64,000 nt of DNA from the NCBI RefSeq assembly GCF_023278565.1, contig NC_064672.1, positions 5,828,001 to 5,892,000 on the forward strand. The letters are read 5' to 3'. Position numbers and translations under genes: made by a program. Source of the stretch: Colletotrichum lupini. Taxonomy: Eukaryota; Ascomycota; Sordariomycetes; Glomerellales; Glomerellaceae. Positions within the stretch are counted from its first letter, which is position 1. Every line of letters starts with the position of its first letter. Of this stretch, positions 34,801 through 44,621 are shown piece after piece. A model generated the notes under the pieces. It saw only the letters and a program-made list of their open reading frames with translations, was not told the DNA's origin and did not search any database.

Positions 34801-36104
34801 TAAACTGGCATATACACCAAATTGACGTTATTGGTGCCTTTTTAAATGGGGATTTATTAGAAGAGGTATATATAGACCCTTCTAATATACCTTTAACTGA
34901 ATTTTTTGAAAAATACCCTAATTTAAATACTATAAATTGGGATAAATCAAAAAATCAGTTATTACAGCTTTTAAAAGCCTTATATGGGCTCAAACAAAGC
35001 CCTAGACAATGGCAACTAAAGCTGAAGTCTATTTTTAATAAAATAGGCTTTTTACCTCTAAAATCCGATGAGGCTACCTATTTCAACCAGGATTTCAAAA
35101 ATCCTGCTTTTATTGTTACCCACGTCGATGATTTCCTTATATTTAATAAAAATATTAAATATATAGAGGAAATTAAGGGTAAAATATCGAAATATATCGA
35201 TATTAAAGACCTAGGCGAAGCCTCGAATTTCCTAGGCGTCAAAATTACTAGAAATCGGTCTAATAAGACTATTTCTCTCTCTCAAAGTCATTATATTAAG
35301 GAAATTCTTAATAATAATGATTTTTCCAAAGCTAAAATCACTAATATACCTATAAATCCGGGTATATTAAATAGTGATTTAGGGAACGAAAAAGATGACT
35401 ATTTACCTTCAAAAGAGCTATTAAAGACCTACCAGCACCTAGTAGGATCTTTAATGTACGCTATGGTTGTGACTAGGGCTGATTTAGCTTTTTCAGTCTC
35501 TTTCGTCTCCCAATACCTCCATAAGCCCACTATTTACCTACTTAAGGTAGTAAAAGGTATTTATAGATACCTTAGTGGCACTATTCACTATAATATTACC
35601 TATAATGGTAATATTGGGCCTGTAGAATTAGTAGGCTATACTGATTCTAACTGGGCCGGGTGTAAAAGTACTAGAAAATCAACTTCTGGGTACTTATTTA
35701 CACTAAATGGAGGTCCGATTAGCTGGAAGTCTAAAAAACAGTCTACTATAGCACTTTCTACTACAGAGGCTGAATTTAATGGACTTCAGGAAGCTATTCG
35801 GGAAGCTATTTGGCTTCAGAATTTATTATCGGAAATAGGTTATCAAGTTAAACCTATTACTATTAAAACCGATAATAATGGGGCATTATCTCTTGCTTAT
35901 AATCCTGAATATCACCAAAGGACTAAGCATACTGCCCTATATTATTATTATACTCGACAGGAAGTAGAAAAAGGGAATATTAAAGTAGAATATCTCCCTT
36001 CTACTATAATGCCTGCCGATGGGTTAACAAAACCCTTACCTCGGGTTAAACATAAGGAATTCGTTAAGCTAATAGGCTTAAACAATCCTAATAACCCTAT
36101 TTAA
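31857..36104 (+). CDS. Copia gag-pol polyprotein, copy 2 (1415 aa)
   Basis: Same length and domain order as copy 1, with the same intact protease, integrase, RT and RNase H residues. The one amino-acid difference found is Asn in PLYSKNFDK, where copy 1 has Ile; the codon is AAT versus ATT. Start ATG at 31857 follows a TATATA-rich leader and overlaps a TAA (TAATG). The ORF ends at 36104, about 185 bp before the 3' LTR. No zinc knuckle is present in Gag. An intact ORF inside DNA riddled with RIP stops shows that it arrived later. Confidence 0.97.
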   Translation: MADIIKAITGCLMPENQRLKGSQNWTTWLSTLHIYLRLLKLNTYFEVENEYENITEEQKTQSLLLIRQNIQPEPLSLIFDQIDPKEALNTLKASYEGTGPVLRQQLYLEFHAIRLEHFNSLNEFISSFKSYISKLKSVGAIIEDIDQKTVFISALTNIFPIWADRQRSNLRLKEPPTLEALITDILDENRREIDTPMSSNTIKSNKYSRNKYNKSKTYYKQNTNPNTNPNKPSNYPNKPSNKPSYQPKPNQPRNQPRNQPNQPNLFTKNQRPHGDLNPQPLQSRNYMVSGSDHYTIDPLDENYQPFLPHILPNSTPNDNLGLSGENTNNSANMGTNTTERWLYDTGSTVHITNSMDLFENFDNRDNLPPIRTGAGPVYPQGIGDLILPIYLRGKIIPIRLKNTLYIPEFPLNIFSGILHYKNGGYIEKNYLVDSEGNVFAYLDFKRHGFFLNIAWKNRRPTTGYQQNDLDPKNQYLDLKNILESIQNSLHNITINNSNIEKNTDYLSENSDNQAYSITQEWHEKLGHPSYPYLLKTAKITKGIPLDKLKEKDLNCPSCTTAKLTRQQPKINYNRALFPLERVCIDTVKITPTTISGNNYAIPFTDDFTGFRDVEFSKTKENIINILKNKLEFYFNQFNSYPKYIRLDNGTEFNIGELLPYINEKGIILEPSTPYTPEQNGIAERTNRALIEKARTILLAEKLPLYLWDVILKELTKLVNFTANIRLEKTPIEAFLDYFFPKRNNKPDLSNLRKIGSRVLIYYPTQKRVTSNKMYTYTQNGIYLGKEGNNIYVIYCPSNPFRSRLLRTSHIRFIQNNRIEGVESVNPPLYSKNFDKIEDIQEIPSKIEVLIPKLSEEEKSKYKDFTQSITLPPEPNTLKQALNSSEKSEWLKAIYSELEVIIKKGTLLAIDPNKVYKANKNPLSTRWVFKRKININTGNIDKYKARLVVRGFEQQYGVDYFQTFASGSNPTTYRVLIALSAPLNWHIHQIDVIGAFLNGDLLEEVYIDPSNIPLTEFFEKYPNLNTINWDKSKNQLLQLLKALYGLKQSPRQWQLKLKSIFNKIGFLPLKSDEATYFNQDFKNPAFIVTHVDDFLIFNKNIKYIEEIKGKISKYIDIKDLGEASNFLGVKITRNRSNKTISLSQSHYIKEILNNNDFSKAKITNIPINPGILNSDLGNEKDDYLPSKELLKTYQHLVGSLMYAMVVTRADLAFSVSFVSQYLHKPTIYLLKVVKGIYRYLSGTIHYNITYNGNIGPVELVGYTDSNWAGCKSTRKSTSGYLFTLNGGPISWKSKKQSTIALSTTEAEFNGLQEAIREAIWLQNLLSEIGYQVKPITIKTDNNGALSLAYNPEYHQRTKHTALYYYYTRQEVEKGNIKVEYLPSTIMPADGLTKPLPRVKHKEFVKLIGLNNPNNPI

Positions 36105-36172
36105 CCTATATTATACCCCTAATATAGGTATTTATTTTCCTTATATTTTTATGAATACTTTAAGGAAAATAC

Positions 36173-36245
36173 TCTAGGGTACCAAAAGATTGTTCTAGGG
36201 TACCAAAAAACTATTCTAGGGTACTAGAAATCTACTCTAGGGTAC
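36173..36245 (+). repeat. Four CTAGGGTAC repeats with exact 21-bp spacing
   Basis: CTAGGGTAC at 36174, 36195, 36216 and 36237, between the pol stop and the polypurine tract of copia copy 2. The same array is present inverted in copy 1 (about 22650-22725). Spacer bases vary (A/T-rich), the 9-mer does not. Confidence 0.8.
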
Positions 36246-36288
36246 TTGGTTAGCTATTTCAACATAGCTAATAAGGCAAAAGAGGGAG

Positions 36289-36802
36289 TGTTACGAAGGT
36301 AACTTTGTTTACCTTATTATTCGCCTTATTATCAATATTACGTAAGCAAACTATATACCATATTAATCTACGATTTCTGTAGATTATTATAGGTATTGAT
36401 TATGTAAGCAATACTGCTTATATAAGCTTACGTGAGCAGTGGAAAGTACTGGAAGATAACTGAATAATCTGGAATTTACTCGAGGCGGAATTACGTACTA
36501 CGATTACGCATTCACTTACGTATATGCTTATTAATTATATCATAATTAATAAGCAATGGAATATTCTAGTAGGAGGTTTTTATGCCTATATGTAGGCGTG
36601 TATTTGCCTACCTAGACCTTTCGTTAAGCAAGCAACTTCTCATATAGTAATTCAACTATATTACTCTCTTTATTACAAAAACCTCTTTTATATACGCTTA
36701 TTTCCCCTATATTCATATATTCTTGCTTCTATATGAATATTCACTTTTCATATTCTATATAAGAATATCCCGCATTACCTCGTTAAAGCTATACGTGCTA
36801 GA
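36289..36802 (+). repeat. 3' LTR of copia copy 2
   Basis: 514 bp; directly preceded by the purine tract AAAAGAGGGAG. Confidence 0.93.
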
Positions 36803-39800
36803 TTATACGAGCTTATTTTAGTTACTAAACTAGAAATAATAACTCGTAATATTATTAAAAATCGCGAGAGGGTATATATATTATATATTATTATTATAAA
36901 AAGTATTATAAAGGTAACGGAGACTAAACTACGAGGGGGTTTATTATTAAAACTTTGATTAAAAATAGAGACGTTTAATAAGTAATTAGTAAAAAGACCG
37001 TAGTTATATAGCGGGGTAGAATACTTTATTAACTTAGTTCTAAGTATTAAATTACTATATAGTCCTATTTATTTATTAAATAAGAAATAACTTAATAAGC
37101 TTTATACGTATATTATTAAAAACTTAGTAAACGGTCGTATTATATTTTTAGTTAGTAAAGCTAGGGTACTAATCCTTTTTATATTAAAAAAAGATAGTAT
37201 ATTATGCTTTTATATAAATTACTATAAGCTAAATAACGTAATTATAAAGAATTAATACTTATTATTACTTATTAATAAGCTCTTAAATAGGCTTTATAAA
37301 GTAAAATAGATTTTAAAAATAGATATTAAGGATACTTATTATTATATTTAAATTAAAAAAGAAGACTAATAGAAAATAGCGTTCCGGAGCTAATACGGTT
37401 ATTTTAAGTATATTATTATACCTTTCGGGCTAATAAACGTATTCGTAACTTTCTAGGTATATATTTACTAAGCGCTCGCCGACTTACTAAATACTTATTA
37501 TATAATATATATAGACGATTTAATAATTTATTTAATAATAAAAGAGTAATATATAGAGGATATTAAAAAGGTCCTCTAACGTTTATAATTATATAGGCTT
37601 TTCATTAAACTATTAAAATACTTATTTTATTAAAAAAGGGTTAAGTTCTTAAGTTATATTATTATATTAAAAAGAATCGAGATTAACTTATTATAAATAC
37701 GAACAATTACTAATTAAAAAGCGCTAAAGTTTATTAAGGATATGTAAGTATTCTTAGGGTTCTATAACTTTTATTAGAAGTTTATTACTAAATACTTAGG
37801 TATTATTATACTAATAATAATATTATTAAAAATAAAAAAGGGGTAAATAAGGGACTTTTAGTAAACTAAAGAAATAAACAAGGCATTTAATTAGTTAAAA
37901 GTCGCTTTTATTTTAGTAATTATACTTACGTATTAAAACTTATAATATATTATATAAATAGAAACCGATATTTTAGTTAAAATTATTATAATAATTTTAT
38001 TATAATAAGCTAATAAAAAATAGCAACTTATTACTTATTAATTATAAAAGCTTATGGATACGGAGTAATAATAGGCTACAGGCTAATAAGAACTACTTAT
38101 TATAATAAAAGGGCTAGAGTACTAAGCTTATTATTTTTAAGGCTTTTTATAAAAGTTTATAGTTCTAACGAATTATTAAATATTTAAAAGAGTAATTAGC
38201 GTACTAATATAAAACTTTTAAAAAAAGCTCGTGAGGTAAGTATATAAACTATTAATATTTAATTTTAACTTAAAATACTAACTAAGGAAAACAAACTTAG
38301 TAAACGGTTTATTTAAAAAGCTAGATTATATAAAAAGGGAAGTATTTTATAAAAACGTCCTCTTTATACTAGCTTAAAAACTACGTCTTATTAATAAACT
38401 ACTACTTAACGTTTAATAAAAAATAATTAGTTTAAAAAAATAAAATAATATTATTAAAATATATATTTAAATAGTTAAGGCCTCTTTTTATAATCCTAGC
38501 TAAATATTAACTAGTTCTAAAAATAGGGAATCCTCTTCCCTATATTAATAACGTACTATAAAGCATACTAATAAAATAGTAATAGTTATTATTATAATAA
38601 CTTAAAATAAAAAAATAAGACAGTTATCAATAAACGCTCGTTAACGGTCCGGTAAGAATAAAAAGGAGTTAAATAAAACTAGGATTATTATATTAAAATA
38701 GTATATCCTACGCCCTATTATAAAAAAGTTTATAAAGGGTAAAACGGTATTTATTTCTTATTTTTTATTAAAAACTAAGGAGCTCGTTAAAAGATTATAA
38801 GCTAAAAACGAGTTTTATATATTATAATTAATAAGAGTTCGCGCTATAGTTAATAAGCCAAGAGTATATTTATTTAACAAATAGGGTATATTATTTTTTA
38901 AAAAAAGACTTATTATTCTTTAAATAAAGTCTTTTTAAATAAAGATTTTTTATTAATATTACGATAATTATAAAATAAGTTATATAAGAGCTACGAAAAC
39001 TCTTAAGCTAATCTAAAAAAAGTTTTATTAAGAAAATATTTAATAAAATATTTAGGAATACGTTAAAAACTATAAGTATTATTTAGGAGTTATAACCCTA
39101 AAATATAAGCTATATAAGTAACTATAATTATTATTACTACTCTTATATTTATTTTAAAAAATATTTATAAACTTTATTACGGGGCTATTACTAAGCGCTT
39201 ATAATAATAATATAAAATATAATAATATCTTAGTTATTATTTATTATATAATAAAGTTTATAAAGTTCTTACTTATTATTAAAATACTTAATATAATATA
39301 AATAGTAAATATTTTATACTAGGAGGTTAAATATAAGTTTAGTATACTAAAAAGTATTATTATAAATAAAAATAAGCTCTTTATAAACGTATTTTAAAAA
39401 GAGTTTACTAAGGAACGGGTAGTACGTCGCTAATTATTTACTACGTATTATTTATAAATAGACGGCTAAATAGAGCGAACTTATTAAATATTAAAAAAGT
39501 ATTTAAAGATTTATATTAAGAGCTTACGAAATAAGTAAGTAGCGTAGTTAAAAAAGGCTAAGTTTATATATAATAATAGCTAATACTTTATTATAAAAAT
39601 ATCCCCGTATATAGTATTATATAGCTATTACCCTAAGTATATTAAATATATACCTAATTATAAAGCTATAGTTTAAGGGGTTTAAAAAAGGGTTTAAAAA
39701 ATTAAAGAAATTAGGGCTTAGGCTACGCGAGTATAAGTATAAGCTTTTAAAAGCTAAGTAACTTATTATAATAAAAAATATACGCTAAAAAAGTTTAATT

Positions 39801-40648
39801 ATAGAGAAGTCGTCGGCTTATTAATAAAAAATATACGATTTAAAAATAATAAACTAACGCTAAAATATATTAAAATAGTAATAGCTGAAAAAGTAGGGAA
39901 ATAGGCTTATTAAATATATTTACTAAAATAATATTAAAAAGTATATAATATTTTCCTAGTTTCCTAGCTTAAGCTATAAAGAAATTATTAAACAGTTAGT
40001 AATTAAATAGTAAATCTCTTAAAGTTAGAAAACGAGTAAGATGTTTAAAAAGTTAAAAAAATCGTTATAATATAAAGCGAGAAAAGAAACTTATAATATC
40101 TTATTAAATAAGCTAAGTAGTTTACTAAGTATAATACGTAAGAGCTTAGTAAGTATTTTAAAAAAAAAAATAGTTAATAAATTCGAACGTTATAAAAAAA
40201 GGGTATATATAAAATAGGATAATAAACGTTAAGTTTATAGCGAAAAGTCGCTAAAAATAAGTTAATTAATAATATATTATAAAACCCTTTTTATTTAACT
40301 TAGTATAATTTTTAAAAAAGAAATATAATATTATAACCATTAGTAATACGTTACTAAGAAATTACTAAAATCTAGTTACGTAGGGGGAGTAACTTATATA
40401 ATATTAATAATAATAATAGCGGCTTTAGTATATATTTTTAAAACTTAATAATTAGTAATAGTAATCTACTTAGTAAATAAGAAGCGGGGAGGCTTTATAT
40501 ACGTACTTAATTAATTACTTAGAATAAGGCCGTTAACCTTATTAATATTATAATAAATAAAAAAGAGGCGGTCGAAGTTATATAGAATATTATATATATT
40601 AATAATAGCGGTTTATAGAGCGTTCGCTATTTAGTTATTATTAAAAAC

Positions 40649-40768
40649 TATAATAAGAAGTATAATAGGAGCTATAATAAGAAGTATAATAGGAAATATA
40701 ATAAGAGTTATAATAAAAAGTATAATAAGAGCTATAATAAAAAGCGAAATAAAAAGTAAAATAGGGGG
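40649..40768 (+). repeat. Ten 12-bp tandem repeats in the decayed gypsy region
   Basis: Ten consecutive 12-bp units of the form TATAATAAGAAG / TATAATAGGAGC. Read on the plus strand they encode a four-residue repeat (Tyr-Asn-Lys/Arg-Lys/Ser). The 12-bp (in-frame) period has survived RIP, so the ancestral sequence probably coded for a basic repeat protein. Confidence 0.7.
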
Positions 40769-42637
40769 TATAATATTATTATTATTATTAATAAGTTAGG
40801 GACGGGGAACGTTATTTAAAATAACGCTTTTGTAATCTTAGTTAAGCTAAGGGATTTTAATAATATTAATATTTATAAAGAACTTATTAATATTAAATTA
40901 TTTATTATAACCCGCGGCTTTAACTTTAATATAAATAATAGCTTTATTAAGCTATTATAAAGCTTTTATTTAAAGCGAGAGGAGCGTAATACTAGCCTTA
41001 TTAGAATTTAAAATAATATAACTAAGGGCTAAGGTACCCTTATTTATACTAAAGAGAGCGTTATAAGTAGGGGTTAGCGAGTTATTAATATTAAAATAAT
41101 AGCGTTTATTATAACGTTAAAAAAAAGAATTTTTTAAATCGCTACTAAGCTCTTTAAATTTAATATCCTCGTACTAAGACTTATTAAACTTAAACTTAAA
41201 GTCGTCCTATTTATCGTTATTATTAAAAATATAGTTAGTAATAAGAATACGCTTTTTAATAAGAGTCCGAGTTTTAGGATTATAAAACATAGGGGTAGCG
41301 CTATATATAATAATAATATAAATAAGTACTTTATTTATTAAGAACTTAGCGACGCGTTTATAAAAAATAAAAAAAGTAAAAAACTTTTAAATACGTATAA
41401 TAATAATACTTTTAAAAGTCTTTTTATAATACTAAGCTAGAGTATTAAAGTTATTTTATAAAGTAATTATACGGCTATTATTATAAAAATAAGCTAGCTA
41501 AAGGTAACAAAAATAAGAGATAATTTTAGTTTTATTATTAATATTAAAAATACTAGCCTAAGAAAAGAAATCTAAATTAATAAAACAAATTTACTAAATA
41601 ATTACTAATAACTTATTATAATTAAGATTAATAAGTTTAAATACTCGTAGTTAATAGCGAGCTTTTAAAGAGTAGCCTATTTAAAATAGACCTTTTTTAT
41701 TTTATTACTTACTAATAAGTTAGTAATATAAGTAGTAACCTTTTTTTATATATTAATAATATAGCTAAAAATATAAAAAACGCGGCCGCACTTATAAAAA
41801 TTAAAACTACCCTATTCTTTAATATTATAAAACTCTATAAAAGTATTCTAAATAAATTAAATAATACTATATAGCTCCTCGGGAACCTAAAAATATCGTT
41901 AACTAATATTTTAATAATAGATTAGTAAGGACTCGACGATTTATAATAGAATACTTCTTTTTATTAATTTAATAAATAATATACTTAGTAACGTAAGCGC
42001 TAGTAATATTAACGAGCTTATTAATATTACGATATAAGCTAGTTAAGTAGTATATATAAAAAGTACTATTATAAAGATTATAAAAGCCCTTTTTAAAATT
42101 ATACTTTATATTAAGTATATCCTAAATACGTAAAATAGTAAATATTTTAATAAATACTTAGTAATAGTATAGTAAGAGAGTTATAATTAGGAAACGATAC
42201 GGAATTAGAATATTATAAAAAGAAAAGTATAGTTATATAAAAAAGAATTTATAAAACGGTTATTAAATAAAATAAAAAAATAAAAAGTAAATACGCAACT
42301 AGTAACGAGGGAAATTTTTTATTATATTTAATAGCTTAGTAATAATAATAACCGCGAAGTTAAGTAAGTTCTTATATATTATAATAATTAAAATACTTTA
42401 TTACGAATATATATTACTAACTTAGTAACTAATCGGCGCGCTATTACTAAATAATAATAATAAAATATCCGTTAAATAAAAAAATAGGAATAATACTTAT
42501 TCTTAAATAAAAAAGGATATTATTAACGCCTTACGGAATTTATTATAAATAACGACGTTAATAATTTTATTATTAACATTAAAAAAAGATATTATATAAT
42601 AACTTTAAGAACTAAAGTTACGTAAAGGGGAAGTAAT

Positions 42638-42831
42638 TATAATAAATTCGGGATATAGTTAATAATAAGACGCTAATAACTTAGTAACTAATATACGGAT
42701 TGTATTATAAAAAAACTTTTTAAAAAATAGAGCCCTTATAAAGGACTTTATAAGCTTTAGTTTTATAATATACTTATATTTATATTATAGCCTCGCTAAT
42801 TAAATACTTATAGCCTAATCTTTTATAATTC
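42638..42831 (+). repeat. 3' LTR of the decayed gypsy element
   Basis: 194 bp, paired with 28826-29019. Differences are G/A and C/T in both directions, so each LTR was mutated separately. Confidence 0.7.
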
Positions 42832-44581
42832 GTTATTAAAAAAGTTACCCTTATATTATTTCTAATTAGTTATAGTAACTATACTATTAACCTATATTAT
42901 AAACCGTATAAGACTTTATATAGCTAATTAACTAAAACTAAGTTTAATAATTATTAAATACTATTTAAAATAATAATAATCTAGACACATATCTTCCTTA
43001 AGCTACTTTATAAATTTATACCTTAATTATTAAAAGCTCCCTAACTATATTAACTAAAAATACGAAGTTTAGCGAGGCTAATTATTTTTATTTTAAAACG
43101 TATTAATATCTTCGTATTTATCTAAAGTAATATATACGTAATAAGCTCTAACTAGAAGTTATTTTACTTAATAAATTATAGAGCGGTATTATATAAGTTA
43201 AGTAGAGATTAAAAAACTTTAAAATTAATTTTAAAATATTAAATAGCTTTATAATTACGAGTAATACTAAGGATAAAAAGGAATTATAAATATAATTATA
43301 ATTTACTCTAAACTATTTACTAACGAGAATACTCGTTTTTATTTTTATAATATACTAAGTTATTTATTATTATAAACTTTATTTTTTTATCGAACTACTA
43401 TAATCTCGTCTTTTTTATTACTTTTATCCTTTTTAACCTTTTTCTTAACTTTTACCTCTTTCTTAACGATCTCCTTTTCTTACTTAACTAATAATTCTTT
43501 TTTAATTTTTATCGTTAGTTTAATATTAATACTTATTAAAAGCCGTGTTTTTAAAATATTTTTATACGTCGTTTTGCCTAAAGTTTTAGTTATAATTAGC
43601 TTTATATAACCTTTTCTCTTTTTTACTAACTAAAGTTTAATAATTAATAACTTAATTCTAGTTTAAAAAATAATAAAAAATTAGTAATTATCTGTTTTAT
43701 ATAAGATCGTAGCTTTAAAAAGGAATCTCTCTAAATTTATAGCTTCGTACGCTATTTTATAATATTCTAAAATATTATAAAAATTCTCTATATTAATTAG
43801 AAATACTATTTACTCTATTAAAAGAATTTACTAATTTATTATAAAATATAAAATAATAAATTATATTATATTTTAATATAAAATAAACGTTAAAAAACAA
43901 TTAAATTAAACTTTCTTAATAAACTTCTTAATAACTTAGATATTAATATAAGTTATTATTTAAAACCCGTTAAGTTCGTTCTTAAAAAAGGATGCGTTAT
44001 ATAATATAATAAAAATATTAATTATTAATAATTATTTTAGCTCCTTTTTTATTTATTAAATACTTCGTTCCCGCTCTTTTAAGCTTATAAAAAGAGATTT
44101 TATTAATATTAAGGTTTATATATTTATACGTTCTTATTATATAAAAAGGGTAGAGCTTATATAAGTATTATTATTAATTAGTTATTTCGGAATAGCTTTA
44201 TAAAGAGGTATTATAAAGTCGATTAGTTTATTAACGTTTTATATAGAGATTAGAAGTTATTATAAATCTATATTATAATATTTATAAGCGAGCTATTAGT
44301 TTAATAACTTAAATAAAAAGTAATTTTTATTTATAAAAGGGTAAAAAATAGTAATTATTTTTATAATAAAGTTATAAAAAAAAACCAACCTTTTATATCG
44401 GGGTACGATATTATATAATTTTATATACTATTATACGGTTTAATATATTACGAAATTAAAATATTTCTTAAGCCGTAAATCTTTATAATCCCTATTTATA
44501 AGTTATTATATTAGTTTAGACCCTATTTTAAGTAGTAAAGTAACTATAAAATACGATTTCTACTTTGATATATAAAAAAAG
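42832..44581. other. RIP-decayed interior of the outer DNA transposon, right part
   Basis: About 1.75 kb, extremely AT-rich, no open frame above 60 codons and no protein recognised. It ends at the right TIR. Confidence 0.45.
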
Positions 44582-44615
44582 TGTTTTAGTAGAGTGCCTC
44601 TTGTAGTCTGCCGTA
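44582..44615 (-). repeat. Right terminal inverted repeat of the outer DNA transposon
   Basis: 34 bp ending AGTCTGCCGTA, immediately followed by GTTAGT. It carries the G-to-A / C-to-T (RIP-like) states relative to the left copy. Confidence 0.8.
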
Positions 44616-44621
44616 GTTAGT

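Larger units (their letters stand above)
30872..36802 (+). mobile_element. Intact Ty1/copia LTR retrotransposon, copy 2
   Basis: 5931 bp on the plus strand, almost identical to copy 1 but inverted relative to it. 514-bp LTRs at 30872-31385 and 36289-36802; perfect target duplication TTATA at 30867-30871 and 36803-36807. Primer-binding site 31386-31400; polypurine tract 36278-36288 immediately before the 3' LTR. It inserted between the protease and RT regions of the decayed gypsy element. The 2-bp length difference from copy 1 is an extra TA in a TATATA run of the leader (about 31613-31622). Confidence 0.95.
28826..42831 (+). mobile_element. RIP-decayed Ty3/gypsy retrotransposon, interrupted by copia copy 2
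   Basis: Direct repeats of 194 bp at 28826-29019 and 42638-42831 differ almost only by transitions and serve as LTRs. A purine-rich tract (AAAGGGGAAG, about 42624-42633) precedes the second. Without the 5.9-kb copia insertion the element is about 8 kb. Plus-strand remnants, in order: aspartic protease (about 30590-30700, INTKLVTYLGLTLV-like), then after the insertion reverse transcriptase (about 37080-37600; IPFGLINVFVTF and YIDDLIIYL), and integrase (to about 39900, with an IDGxIERT block at about 39450). Many TAA/TAG stops. The 5-bp target duplication could not be defined with certainty. Confidence 0.82.
18724..44615. mobile_element. Composite nested transposon island bounded by 34-bp terminal inverted repeats
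   Basis: The island starts and ends with inverted copies beginning TACGGCAGACT and is flanked by GTTAGT on both sides (18718-18723 and 44616-44621). Sequence outside is GC-balanced; inside it is strongly AT/TpA-rich. Removing the nested LTR elements (22096-28024 plus one TSD copy, and 28826-42831) leaves three pieces, 18724-22095, 28030-28825 and 42832-44615, that sum to about 5.95 kb. That is the size of an ordinary TIR DNA transposon. I cannot read a transposase through the decay. A 6-8 bp target duplication (7 of 8 match if extended) would fit hAT- or KDZ-like families; superfamily not assignable. Confidence 0.75.

Noticed and set aside
36173..36245. CRISPR-like array
   Set aside because: Only four 9-bp repeats inside a eukaryotic retrotransposon, without cas genes.
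18724..44615. A single giant cargo element such as a Starship or a Polinton-like transposon
   Set aside because: The cargo is entirely LTR elements with their own TSDs, and the leftover host element is only about 6 kb. No tyrosine recombinase, DNA polymerase B or capsid gene was seen.
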